Assembly: GCA_001820785.1 (NCBI GenBank)
Contig: MHQW01000032.1
Location: 73,385-113,727, forward strand
Reading direction: 5' to 3'
Source: Candidatus Sungbacteria bacterium RIFCSPLOWO2_02_FULL_51_17
Lineage (GTDB): Bacteria; Patescibacteriota; Minisyncoccia; Sungbacterales; GWA2-42-14
DNA length: 40,343 nucleotides
The notes under the pieces are model-generated. The model was not told the DNA's origin and searched no databases. It saw nothing but the letters and a program-made list of their open reading frames with translations. The stretch's first letter is position 1. The number at the start of each line of letters is the position of its first letter. Of this stretch, positions 1 through 8,033 are shown in pieces. A program made the translations under genes and the position numbers.

Positions 1-395
1 TGACCGACTGGCAACAGCCGTTCGCCGTTCTTCTCACTCAGTGTGTTGGAAGCTCAAGCATTCATGAAACGGTCTATGAAGATCGCTTTGGCTATATTGA
101 TGATCTTAAAAAAATGGGTGCACGCATGGATATCGCGGCAAAATGCTTGGGAAATTTACCTTGCCGATTTCAAGGAAAAATGTATAATCACAGCTGCCTT
201 ATTGAGGGTCCGACGCCGTTGCGGCCTGCCACCATTGAAATGCGCGATATTCGCGCCGGCATGGCGCATATCGTTGCGGCGCTCGTCGCCGAAGGCGAGT
301 CACATATTTCCGGTGTTGAGCATATTGATCGCGGATACGAAAATATTGACGGACGTTTGCGGGCGATCGGCGCCGATATCACGCGCGTATCGTAA
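1..395 (+). CDS. murA: UDP-N-acetylglucosamine 1-carboxyvinyltransferase, C-terminal part (5' end outside window)
   Basis: This is the last roughly 130 residues of MurA, which transfers enolpyruvate from PEP to UDP-GlcNAc in the first committed step of peptidoglycan synthesis in the cytoplasm. The frame is open from base 3 with no start, so the gene enters from the left. Family signatures are visible in order: TDWQQPF near the left edge, IHETVYEDRFGY, the block DIRAGMAHIVAALVAEG, then IDRGYENI and the terminal GADITRV. The catalytic Cys loop lies upstream, outside the window. The gene ends at TAA 393-395 and is followed 49 bases later by mreB, so two cell-wall genes are adjacent and co-directional. 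The family call is secure; the N-terminal half cannot be assessed. Confidence 0.95.
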   Translation, partial: TDWQQPFAVLLTQCVGSSSIHETVYEDRFGYIDDLKKMGARMDIAAKCLGNLPCRFQGKMYNHSCLIEGPTPLRPATIEMRDIRAGMAHIVAALVAEGESHISGVEHIDRGYENIDGRLRAIGADITRVS

Positions 396-444
396 TACGC
401 GACCTCTCATCCACAAACACATACACTAGTAACAGCGTATACTC

Positions 445-1452
445 ATGTTTATAAAAAAGATCGGCATTGACCTTGGAACGGCAAACACGCTTGTCTATGT
501 CCCCGGGCGCGGGGTTGTTATCAATGAGCCGTCGGTGGTCGCCGTTTCTACCGAAGACAACAAGGTTCTTGCGGTAGGCGTTGAGGCGCGCCAAATGATC
601 GGCAAGACGCCCGACTCTATCATCGCGTACCGGCCCATGAAGGACGGTGTCATCGCCGATTACCGTGTGACTGAGGCGATGCTTCGGTATTTCATAAATA
701 AGGCGACGGGGAAATTTCGCCTGCGAAAACCCGAGGTTATGGTTTCGGTGCCCGCGGGTGTTACTTCCACCGAGCGAAGGGCCGTCGTGGAAGCCGCGCT
801 GAATGCTGGCGCAAAGGCGGCATTTGTTGTAAAAGAGCCGGTGCTCGCGGCAATTGGCGCCGGCATTCCCATCAATGAGCCCGTAGGGCACATGATCGTT
901 GATATCGGAGGCGGCACGACCGATGTTGCGGTTATTTCGCTTGGTGGGATCGTTGCGGCAAATTCGGTGAAAGTTGCGGGCAACAAATTTGATCAGGCAA
1001 TATCGGATTACATCAAAAAGCATTATAACCTCGCCATTGGAGATCGGACCGCCGAGGAGGTAAAGATAAAGATTGGGTCGGCTATTCCGCTTGACGATAC
1101 TATTTCCATGGAGATAAAAGGCCGCGACCTTATGACGGGTTTGCCGCGAACGATTGAAATTTTTACGACCGAGGTGACGGAGGCGATATCATATGAATTG
1201 GATGAAGTCATTCGCGCGATAAAAAAGGTCTTGCATGACACGCCGCCAGAACTTGCGGCTGACATCATTGAGCGCGGCATCGTCATGTCGGGAGGATCAT
1301 CGCTTCTTCGCAACATCGGGGAGTTGGTGCTTCAGGAAACGGGTGTTCCCGCGCATATCGCTGATGAGGCCCTGTTGTGTGTTGCTAAGGGGACGGGCAT
1401 CGCTCTTGAGCATTTGGATGTATATAAAAGAAGCATTTCATCTAAGCGATAG
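445..1452 (+). CDS. mreB: Rod shape-determining protein MreB (first paralogue)
   Basis: This is an actin-like ATPase that polymerises under the membrane and guides the elongation machinery. The 335 residues are full length for MreB. The phosphate-1 loop GIDLGTANTLVYV is at about residues 7-19, the phosphate-2 motif VDIGGGTTDVAVIS at about 152-165, and the adenosine motif MSGGSSLLRNIG at about 280-291. The N-terminus MFIKKIGIDLGT fits the family. It follows murA and ends just before a bidirectional terminator. No Shine-Dalgarno is visible; TATACT (438-443) lies one base before the ATG. A second, diverged mreB lies at 21531 with mreC and mreD, so this is the stand-alone copy. Whether the two form mixed filaments cannot be told from sequence. 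Confidence 0.96.
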   Translation: MFIKKIGIDLGTANTLVYVPGRGVVINEPSVVAVSTEDNKVLAVGVEARQMIGKTPDSIIAYRPMKDGVIADYRVTEAMLRYFINKATGKFRLRKPEVMVSVPAGVTSTERRAVVEAALNAGAKAAFVVKEPVLAAIGAGIPINEPVGHMIVDIGGGTTDVAVISLGGIVAANSVKVAGNKFDQAISDYIKKHYNLAIGDRTAEEVKIKIGSAIPLDDTISMEIKGRDLMTGLPRTIEIFTTEVTEAISYELDEVIRAIKKVLHDTPPELAADIIERGIVMSGGSSLLRNIGELVLQETGVPAHIADEALLCVAKGTGIALEHLDVYKRSISSKR

Positions 1453-1494
1453 ACAGGCATTCCGGTGTGTGTGATGACACGCACGTGTCTATAT

Positions 1495-1520
1495 AAAAAA
1501 CCGCTATTGGCGGTTTTTTT
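1495..1520. terminator. Bidirectional intrinsic terminator between mreB and the minus-strand membrane protein
   Basis: Stem CCGC (1501-1504) / GCGG (1510-1513) with loop TATTG, extended by A6 on the left and T7 on the right, so either strand ends in a U-tract. The stop codon of the minus-strand gene (1504-1506) lies inside the hairpin. Confidence 0.8.
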
Positions 1521-2133
1521 CTAGCAAGTGTCTTAATGCTTTGATGTCTTCATCCGAATACTTCTCTAGGCGCCATTCGGGATTGCTATTGTGGTAGTGC
1601 CCTTTGCGAAGGAACGAGAATGCTTTTCGCATGGCGGTGGGCGCCTGGCCGAAAAAGTAGGATAATGGCCCACGATTTTCAATACCTCCGACCAGACACC
1701 CAATAAGGCCCATGAGGGCAAAAACGAACGTTCCAAAAAAGAACATCGAGTGCAAGAAAATACCCGCAAGAATGGTTCCGGCAAGAGGGGCCGCAACTAG
1801 CATGATGCCGGCGCTCACCATCCCAGCGCCTTTCCAAAACATACTCTGGTGCCAGCGTACTGCTTCGGGTGCCAAGGCCTCTATCTCCTCTACGGTAAGA
1901 TTTCGGTCAAGCCCGAGCATTCTTGCCCACTGGTTCATCGCGTCTGCAAAAAGGATAGCACGCCTGCGCTCTGCTGTGGCGGATGCGTACAGAACCTGCT
2001 TCTGATGTTTGTCGGCGATCTCGGTGAGTACGGCATCCCGTACATTCGTTTTAACAAGGCGTTGATCCATGTCGTGGGGTTCCTCGCGTGTGCCGATAAC
2101 AGCCGTTTTTATAAAGGTTTCCTGATTTGGCAT
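1504..2133 (-). CDS. Hypothetical membrane protein with two transmembrane segments
   Basis: I do not recognise a family. From the chosen start the protein has about 209 residues: a hydrophilic, helix-rich N-terminal half containing MDQRLVKTNVRD and AERRRAILFADAMNQWARMLG, then two adjacent hydrophobic segments (around GAGMVSAGIMLVAAPLAGTIL and MFFFGTFVFALMGLIGCLVGG), and a charged cytoplasmic-looking tail. The frame is open upstream to 2193, but a good promoter (TTGACA / TATATC) occupies 2162-2190, so those codons cannot all be transcribed. I therefore start at ATG 2133. A later ATG at 2070 is better placed behind GAGGA (2081-2085) and is a real alternative. It is monocistronic, convergent with mreB and divergent from holB. 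Confidence 0.7.
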   Translation of the reverse strand: MPNQETFIKTAVIGTREEPHDMDQRLVKTNVRDAVLTEIADKHQKQVLYASATAERRRAILFADAMNQWARMLGLDRNLTVEEIEALAPEAVRWHQSMFWKGAGMVSAGIMLVAAPLAGTILAGIFLHSMFFFGTFVFALMGLIGCLVGGIENRGPLSYFFGQAPTAMRKAFSFLRKGHYHNSNPEWRLEKYSDEDIKALRHLLEKNRQ

Positions 2134-2161
2134 GAATACCAAGTGTAAAGGTTCATGAATA

Positions 2162-2190
2162 GATATAGCATTAACCATTTTTTTTGTCAA
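2162..2190 (-). promoter_or_regulatory. Sigma70-type promoter for the minus-strand membrane protein
   Basis: On the minus strand TTGACA (2185-2190) is followed after exactly 17 bases by TATATC (2162-2167). Transcription would start near 2155, about 20 bases before ATG 2133. It lies inside the N-terminal extension of the open frame and so helps decide the start. Confidence 0.75.
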
Positions 2191-2380
2191 CATTGCATTT
2201 TTAGAAAAATATGGTCAACCTCTTATCATGTGGTGTCTTAATGAAAAATGATCAATCGGTTAAAAAACGTTAAGATAGCATTCGCTGTGCTTTGTCGCTG
2301 GTAATGGGTGGTATGTATGCGGGACTCCATATGCCTGTTGCAGGTATTCTGCTGGCACGCTTCCGTTTCTGCAATACATT

Positions 2381-2389
2381 TGATATAGT
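2381..2389 (+). promoter_or_regulatory. Extended -10 promoter of holB, positioned for a leaderless transcript
   Basis: TGATATAGT is an extended -10 (TG, one base, TATAGT at 2384-2389). Its end is 6 bases before ATG 2396, so the first transcribed base would be at or next to the start codon. No -35 box and no Shine-Dalgarno are visible. Confidence 0.6.
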
Positions 2390-2395
2390 AGAGCC

Positions 2396-3388
2396 ATGAT
2401 TTTTGGCCATGAGCGGCAGATAGCATATCTTCGCAAAGTCCTTCAGGTATCCCGCACGGGGCACGCCTATCTTTTTTCGGGGCCTGACATGGTGGGAAAA
2501 CGGACCATTGCTATGGAATGGGTCCGATTGTTTTTCTGTAAGGCGCCCGATGTCGCGGCATTTCAGTCGTGCGGCACGTGTGTCCCGTGTCTTGCCATTA
2601 CCAGTCAGAGTCACCCCGACGTCATTATGGTATCCCCCTCGCGTCCCCTGGTGGGGGACCCAAAAAAGGAGATCGGTATTGATACCGTTCGCGAGATAAA
2701 ACGTCTTGCATCCTTTACTCCTCATGAGGGAGGGCGCCGTTTGTTTCTCATTGATGAGGCGGAATTTTTACGCGAGGAATCGCAGAACAGCTTGCTGAAA
2801 CTTCTTGAGGAACCTGCGCTCGGCACCGTGTTTATTCTTATAACGGATACTCCGGGGGTGTTATTACCGACCATCCTTTCGCGGGTGGTGCCGATATCGT
2901 TTACTCCGCTTTCCGACGCGCGCATGCGGATGGTCGCCGAGCAATTGCTGAACGGGCGTCATGCGTCTGCAAAACGAGCAATTGCACAGGATGTTTGGAA
3001 GGAGGCCGAAGACCTTTCGCGCATGGCCGCCGGCAGGCCGGGATTCATTGTTCGTGCCGTCACTGACGCATCATTTTTTGAAACGGAAAAGAAAGCGCAG
3101 AAACTTGTTGCCGAGCTCTTGGAGGAAGGGATCGTGGCGTGTCTTCTGCGTGGAGAGGCGCTTGCAAAAGACCGCGACGCCTTCCGGCACTTTTCCGATC
3201 GTTTTTTGACGTGTTCCCGCAGAGCGTTGTTGCAAGGCCCCGGGCCTCGCGTATCCCGCGCACTGAAGGCGGCGCTTGATATCCGATTTGCGGCATTGCA
3301 CACGAACGCAAGCACGCGTCTTGCCGCCGATGCATTATTCTTACACTGGCACCTTCGGGATGCGAATGCCGCAAGGCTACCATCATAA
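2396..3388 (+). CDS. holB: DNA polymerase III delta-prime subunit (clamp loader)
   Basis: Subunit of the clamp loader that opens the sliding clamp at primed DNA. The 330 residues start FGHERQIAYLRKVL, typical of delta-prime and gamma/tau N-termini. A degenerate P-loop GPDMVGKRT is at about residues 29-37. It is followed by a zinc-type cysteine set (C48, then CGTCVPC at about 59-65), the Walker B-like LFLIDEAE and the conserved SLLKLLEEP. The sensor-1 region reads SRVVP instead of the SRC arginine-finger motif usual in active partners. The imperfect P-loop suits delta-prime, which is usually not an ATPase. The start is set by the extended -10 placed 6 bases before the ATG. The C-terminal third is the poorly conserved collar domain. 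Confidence 0.9.
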   Translation: MIFGHERQIAYLRKVLQVSRTGHAYLFSGPDMVGKRTIAMEWVRLFFCKAPDVAAFQSCGTCVPCLAITSQSHPDVIMVSPSRPLVGDPKKEIGIDTVREIKRLASFTPHEGGRRLFLIDEAEFLREESQNSLLKLLEEPALGTVFILITDTPGVLLPTILSRVVPISFTPLSDARMRMVAEQLLNGRHASAKRAIAQDVWKEAEDLSRMAAGRPGFIVRAVTDASFFETEKKAQKLVAELLEEGIVACLLRGEALAKDRDAFRHFSDRFLTCSRRALLQGPGPRVSRALKAALDIRFAALHTNASTRLAADALFLHWHLRDANAARLPS

Positions 3389-3457
3389 TGGAGTGGGTGC
3401 GGCGCGGTGGTGTATGATCGGGTGCATCCATTCCGTTGGTCATACTCTGATACTATT

Positions 3458-4570
3458 ATGAAACAATTTGGCATTATCATCGGCATATTTTTCGCGATCG
3501 CGGTTCTTGTGATCGTGGTGCTTCCATTTTTTCTTGGCTATTCACCGGGAGGGCCGGGAACCAACGATGGTTCCTCGGATGGTCCGGCACCGGCTGATCG
3601 CCCGAAAAGCAGTGTGGGCATTTTTCGGTCCGGAAACGGCGGGCGCGACTGGGAAGAAAAGAACACGAGCGAGGGAGACGACATCGCCAAATACCAGATA
3701 CTGCATTTTGCCATTCACCCGTTCAGCTCAAGCGTGATATTTGCCGGAATGAAGAGCGGCGGATTGTGGCGGACGGAAAATAACGGGGATTCCTGGCAGA
3801 AGATACAGGACCCGAACGGAGCGCTTCGCGGGGATTCTTCGGTTTATCGGGTCATATTCAATACCAACAATCCTCAAGAGGTATATCTTGCCGTCTTTCA
3901 GCAAAATCGCGGACGCGTGCTCAAATCCGAAGATCGTGGCAGTTCGTTTCGCGAAGTATACCAGACGCCGGTTGAACGGTTCGGGGTATTTGACGGTTTC
4001 GTTGATGCGTCAGGGGTTCTCTATATTGTAACGGGGCAGGGCGGGTTCTTCTCGTCCCATGACGGCGGGGATTCGTGGCGCGTTGTGCGCTGGTTTCGGG
4101 ACGGCATTGTGCGCTTGGTGGTTGACCCCAGAAACGAATCGCGCCTATTCGTGTTTACTGAAAAGGGAAGCATATTCAGGTCGGAGGATAAAGGCGGATT
4201 TTGGGTTGATATGACCGATGCCCTGTCGCAGTTTGAGGGCGCGTTGAAGTATCAAAAACTGCTCATTGACCCGGCGGACTCAACCCTGTATCTTGCGTCC
4301 GCCTACGGACTTCTCACCTCAATTGATGGCGGGAACCACTGGGTTGCGCCTTCCCTTATTATTCCGCCCGAGGCGCTTCCCATTCTTGCGGTTGCGCGAA
4401 GCCCCTTTGACGAGCAGATGCTCTACCTTGCCGCCTCTACACAATTATACGCATCGTCCGATCGCGGCATCAGCTGGTCGGTCATCTCTTCGCCCACGGG
4501 AGCCCGCATAGTTGACATGGTGCCCGATCCGCAAAGCCGCGATGTCTTTTTTGCGGTATTGGCGAAGTAA
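3458..4570 (+). CDS. Membrane-anchored beta-propeller with Asp-box (BNR) repeats
   Basis: About 371 residues. One N-terminal transmembrane anchor (residues about 4-26) is followed by a Gly/Pro/Asp-rich linker (about 28-48) and then an extracytoplasmic propeller. At least seven Asp-box turns of the form S/T-x-D/N-x-G-x-x-W/F are visible: SGNGGRDW, TENNGDSW, SEDRGSSF, SHDGGDSW, SEDKGGFW, SIDGGNHW and SSDRGISW. This is the architecture of sortilin/Ycf48/photosystem-assembly-like propellers. No sialidase catalytic residues are apparent, so I infer a binding or scaffolding role at the cell surface rather than an enzyme. The frame is open from 3407, but the hydrophobic anchor begins at MKQFGII. TGATACTAT ends one base before that ATG. 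Confidence 0.85.
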   Translation: MKQFGIIIGIFFAIAVLVIVVLPFFLGYSPGGPGTNDGSSDGPAPADRPKSSVGIFRSGNGGRDWEEKNTSEGDDIAKYQILHFAIHPFSSSVIFAGMKSGGLWRTENNGDSWQKIQDPNGALRGDSSVYRVIFNTNNPQEVYLAVFQQNRGRVLKSEDRGSSFREVYQTPVERFGVFDGFVDASGVLYIVTGQGGFFSSHDGGDSWRVVRWFRDGIVRLVVDPRNESRLFVFTEKGSIFRSEDKGGFWVDMTDALSQFEGALKYQKLLIDPADSTLYLASAYGLLTSIDGGNHWVAPSLIIPPEALPILAVARSPFDEQMLYLAASTQLYASSDRGISWSVISSPTGARIVDMVPDPQSRDVFFAVLAK

Positions 4571-4622
4571 TGTTCGTGCCGGACGGATCGGTCCGGTGCT
4601 GGGCGCGTATCACATATTTTTT

Positions 4623-5165
4623 ATGAACACCCTAAAAGAAAAACTAGACAGCGTGCTTGAGTATTTGAAAGGAGATATAGTGGGGCTTCGCACAGGCCGG
4701 GCAACACCCGCATTGGTTGAAGATATTATGGTTGACTATTATGGGGCGAAAACGCCCATAAAAGCGCTTGCGTCACTATCAACGCCCGAGCCGCGGCAGA
4801 TCTTGATACAGCCGTGGGACAAGGGAGCGCTCCAGCCGATTGAGAAGGCGATACAGGCATCACAGCTCGGCCTTAACCCCGTTGTTGACGGTCAAGGGAT
4901 CCGCCTGAACCTTCCACAATTGACGGAGGAGCGCAAAAAAGATCTCGTAAAAGTGCTTAAGCAGAAAATGGAGGAGAGTCGCATCGCGATACGAAAAATC
5001 CGCGAGGAGGTACTGCGGGAGAGCGACGAAAAGGAAAAGAGAAAAGAGATCTCGGAGGATGAAAAATTCCGTACGAAGCAGGATGTGCAAAAAAGCGTTG
5101 ACGAGGCGAATAAAAAAATTGAGGACATCGGCTGCCAGAAGGAGCATGACATCATGACGGGATAG
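4623..5165 (+). CDS. frr: Ribosome recycling factor
   Basis: RRF works with EF-G to split post-termination ribosomes. The 180-residue protein is close to the usual 185. The diagnostic N-terminal stretch VGLRTGRATPALVEDIMVDYYG is present at about residues 20-41 (split: VGLRTGRATPAL, then VEDIMVDYYG). It is followed by TPEPRQILIQPWDK, IEKAIQASQLGLNPV, GIRLNLPQLTEERRK-like LPQLTEERKKDLVK, and the C-terminal helix with DVQKSVDEANKKIEDI. The chosen ATG follows an A/T-rich stretch (TATCACATATTTTTT) without a Shine-Dalgarno. It follows the propeller gene by 52 bases and precedes the EamA permease by 29 bases. Confidence 0.95.
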   Translation: MNTLKEKLDSVLEYLKGDIVGLRTGRATPALVEDIMVDYYGAKTPIKALASLSTPEPRQILIQPWDKGALQPIEKAIQASQLGLNPVVDGQGIRLNLPQLTEERKKDLVKVLKQKMEESRIAIRKIREEVLRESDEKEKRKEISEDEKFRTKQDVQKSVDEANKKIEDIGCQKEHDIMTG

Positions 5166-5194
5166 CGGCGTTGCCGTTTTGCGGCGGCATACTC

Positions 5195-6043
5195 ATGAAT
5201 ATACTTTTACCCTTATGTGCGGCGGTCTTGCAGGCGGCCTCGTTCACTCTTGATAAGGCGATCCTTTCTCTCAAAAGGGTCGGGTTCATTTCGTACACCG
5301 GCGCGAGTTTTCCTCTGGTGTTCATCATTACCGGGGTCATTTTTTTTATCGTGCGGCCCGAATTATCGGTTGGCATGTTTGGAAGTGGTCGCTGGGCGCT
5401 TATCGTTCTTTCGGTTGTGGGAAGCGCTATTTCTAACCTCTTGTATTATCGGGCGCTCAAAAATGACGCTCTCCAGGAAATTCAAGCGCTTGATCTTCTG
5501 CAGGCGATACCGGTCATTCTTGTTTCAAGCATTTTTTTCTCCGATGAGCGGAATCCGTATCTGGTGTTTCCCGCTCTTGCGGCGGCTCTTGCGGTCGTGT
5601 GGTCGCACTGGGATCACCATCGGATACGGATCGCAAAAAAGACCCTTCCCTACGTGCTATGGTCGTTGGCCATCGCCCCTTTGAGCGCCCCGATATCAAG
5701 GGCGCTTCTTTTGGTGTGGAGCCCCGTATCGCTTGAACTTGTGCGCGCGGCAGGCATGGCGCTCATCTTTCTTCCGTTCACGCTCCGCTCATACCGGACG
5801 CTTTCCTTTACGGCGTGGCGGCTTATCATAGTGACGAACATGTTGACCGCGGTCGCCTGGATCCTTTTTTATGCAAGTTATCAGCGATCGGGCATCGTGT
5901 ATACGGTACTGCTTTTTTCATTACAGCCGATACTCGTGTATTTTGCCTCTTTGTTTATTCTGAAAGAGAGGGCGCACCGGAAGAAGATTGCTGCATTTGG
6001 GATTATTCTTATATCTATCATTTTTGCTCAGATAATGGCATAA
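5195..6043 (+). CDS. EamA/DMT-superfamily permease
   Basis: An integral membrane protein of about 282 residues with roughly ten hydrophobic segments in two repeats of five, the layout of drug/metabolite transporters. The N-terminal half contains the characteristic GSAISNLLYYRALKNDALQEIQALD-type end of TM3/TM4 (residues about 76-100). The second half ends with ILVYFASLFILKERAHRKKIAAFGIILI, the family's last-helix signature. The substrate cannot be inferred. The frame is open from TTG 5171, but ATG 5195 begins directly with the first hydrophobic helix. It shares the upstream string ATACTC with mreB at 445. It sits between frr and the broken MFS gene. Confidence 0.85.
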   Translation: MNILLPLCAAVLQAASFTLDKAILSLKRVGFISYTGASFPLVFIITGVIFFIVRPELSVGMFGSGRWALIVLSVVGSAISNLLYYRALKNDALQEIQALDLLQAIPVILVSSIFFSDERNPYLVFPALAAALAVVWSHWDHHRIRIAKKTLPYVLWSLAIAPLSAPISRALLLVWSPVSLELVRAAGMALIFLPFTLRSYRTLSFTAWRLIIVTNMLTAVAWILFYASYQRSGIVYTVLLFSLQPILVYFASLFILKERAHRKKIAAFGIILISIIFAQIMA

Positions 6044-6049
6044 AAAGTT

Positions 6050-7262
6050 ATGCGCCCACTTTATCGTCGGAGCGTTTATAGCGAAATTCATACATTGAGC
6101 TTGCTCGGCTTTCTTTTTGGTGTAGTGTACGGGATGTTTTCCTTGGCATTGCCGATTCTTTCGGATGGCATTTTTAGCACCATAGGATGGATTGGCATTG
6201 TCTTTGCAATACCAGAACTTTTTGGAGTTTTTGCCGACGTGCCAATTGGCGCTTTCGCAAGTCATTTTGGCCGGCGGCGAGCGATTCTTTTGTCAGGGAC
6301 TCTCCTGGCCGCTTCCGCCGCGCTATTTATGATCTTCCGTAGTCCTCTGATTTTTTTGGTTTTACTGATTTTTTATGAACTTGCCACCCAGCTTTTCATT
6401 ATTCCAGCAGATGCTGAAGCTATGGCGTTGACGCCCAATACACATGCCGGACGCATAAACGGCATGATAGAGGGGTTGCATAATTTTGGCTATTCTTTGG
6501 GTCCGATCGCGGTCGGCGTTGCAATGTTTTTTGGCATGAGAGCGGTTTTTGCTGTTATATTCGGCATTTCGGTTCTGCTGGTGCTGACGAGTGTACGCTT
6601 TTCATCCGGTCTGCGGCCTCATGAATCCTTTCGTAGATCTTTCTTGGATGTTTTGAAAAAGGACCATGTTTTCCAGAAAAGTTTTCATGAATTTCTCCTT
6701 TTGCGATTCAAGGGGGTGTTTCTCGTTTTTGCATTTTTTATTTTTGCATTTCATTGGGGTTTTATTGCTATTGCCGAACCGCTGTATACAAAAGCATTGG
6801 GACTGAGCGAGTTGGCAATCGGACTGGTGTATGCAGGATTTACCCTTCCGATTCTGTTTATAGGAATAATTGCCGGAAAGTTTATTGATCGTAATGGGGG
6901 GGGGCAGAACAGTATTGGCTACAGGAATTTTTTTGATGGCAATATCAACCATAGGATTTGGTGTATTTGAAAATGTCGGTGCGCTTTTTATCCTGTCTAT
7001 CATTGCCGGAATTGGTGATGCACTACTGCTCCCCGCCGGCATGGCGGGGCTGGATACGCTTTCCTCTTATCATGCTAAAGAGCATATTTCTGGCATTAAA
7101 ACTTTTGCCGAGAGCGCCGGATATTTTTTAGGACCCATTGCCGTTGGAGTACTTGGAACCTTTTTTGGACTTCGGAATTCTTTTCTTGCCATTGGGATCC
7201 TGTTGATGATTTTTTCTGTGATGGCGATAGCGATGCCATATGAATCTCGCCAACGATCATAA
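6050..7262 (+). pseudogene. MFS permease interrupted by a +1 frameshift at a G9 tract
   Basis: A major facilitator of about 403 residues if read continuously. The first frame (6050 to the tract) holds roughly eight hydrophobic segments, including the A-like motif region FADVPIGAFASHFGRRRAIL at about residues 60-80. It reaches IGIIAGKFIDRNGGG at the tract. The second frame continues directly as RTVLATGIFLMAISTIGFGVF, the equivalent motif of the second half, to the stop at 7262. The break is at nine G residues, 6896-6904. With 8 (or 11) G the whole gene is one frame. As it stands translation ends at 6970 with a short non-family tail. The substrate is unknown. Possible explanations are a phase-variable switch, a real mutation, or a homopolymer error. 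Confidence 0.85.
6896..6904 (+). repeat. G9 homopolymer at the MFS frame break
   Basis: Nine consecutive G inside the MFS coding region, just after codons for FIDRN. It is one of only two G runs longer than six in the window, and both sit on frame breaks. Eight or eleven G would restore the frame. Confidence 0.9.
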
Positions 7263-7273
7263 ATTTTTAGCCA

Positions 7274-8005
7274 ATGAAAAAAAGACGGCTTGATGACATA
7301 TTGGTGGAGCGCGGTCTTATCGCCAAAAAGGAAGAGGCGTTTGTTGTGGTGACCGAAGGTCGCGTGTTTGTTGACGGCCAGAAGGCCGTCTCTCCCGGGC
7401 AGGCGGTCGGGATGAACGCTAAGATCGCGGTGCGCGATGAGCGGCAATATGTCGGCCGGGGCGCCTATAAGCTTGCGGCCGCAGTGAAGGAGTTTAAGCC
7501 GCATATTTCAGGCGCGGTGTGCGCCGACATAGGTGCCGCCACTGGAGGATTTACCGAAGTATTGCTTGAGAATGGTGCCGCAAAGGTGTATGCGATAGAC
7601 ACGGCAAAAGGCAAGCTTGATCAAAAGATACGCGAACACCCCCGCGTTGTAGTGATGGAGGAGACGAACGCGCTGTTTCTTGCGTCCTTGCCCGAACGGG
7701 TTGATTTGGTTACGATAGACGTATCATTCACCTCGTTACGGCTGATATTTTCTGTTCTCAAAAAATTTCTGAAACAGGATGCGCGCGTTATAGGATTGTT
7801 TAAGCCGCAGTACGAGGTTCCAAAACGGGCGTTGAAGCATGGTGTGGTGCGGGATGAAGGCGAGCGCAGAGAGGCACTTGAAGCGTTTGTCGGGTGGGCG
7901 GAGGCGGGCGGCTGGAATATTCTTGGAACCATGACGTCTCCCATTCGCGGTTCCGAGGGTAACATTGAATATCTTGTATATGCGTGTGTTCGCGTCGGTA
8001 AGTAA
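7274..8005 (+). CDS. tlyA: TlyA-family 2'-O-ribose rRNA methyltransferase (S4 plus FtsJ-like domains)
   Basis: 243 residues. The S4 RNA-binding domain occupies about 4-62 (RLDDILVERGLIAKKEEA, then VFVDGQKAVSPGQAV). The FtsJ-like methyltransferase follows, opening with the SAM motif ADIGAATGGFTEVLLENGA at about 86-104. The family blocks VVVMEETNALFL, DLVTIDVSFTSLRLI and the catalytic-region LFKPQYEVPK are present. TlyA methylates ribose in rRNA; the haemolysin name of the family is historical. It starts 11 bases after the MFS stop, and no Shine-Dalgarno is visible. The stop at 8005 lies 28 bases before rseP. The family call is secure; the exact rRNA target is not shown. Confidence 0.9.
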   Translation: MKKRRLDDILVERGLIAKKEEAFVVVTEGRVFVDGQKAVSPGQAVGMNAKIAVRDERQYVGRGAYKLAAAVKEFKPHISGAVCADIGAATGGFTEVLLENGAAKVYAIDTAKGKLDQKIREHPRVVVMEETNALFLASLPERVDLVTIDVSFTSLRLIFSVLKKFLKQDARVIGLFKPQYEVPKRALKHGVVRDEGERREALEAFVGWAEAGGWNILGTMTSPIRGSEGNIEYLVYACVRVGK

Positions 8006-8033
8006 TGCTATGGAAAATAGGTAAGAAAGCAGT

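Noticed and set aside
379-1023. 214-codon minus-strand open frame
   Set aside because: Antisense to mreB1; similar antisense frames appear in mreB2, showing it is a codon-structure artefact.
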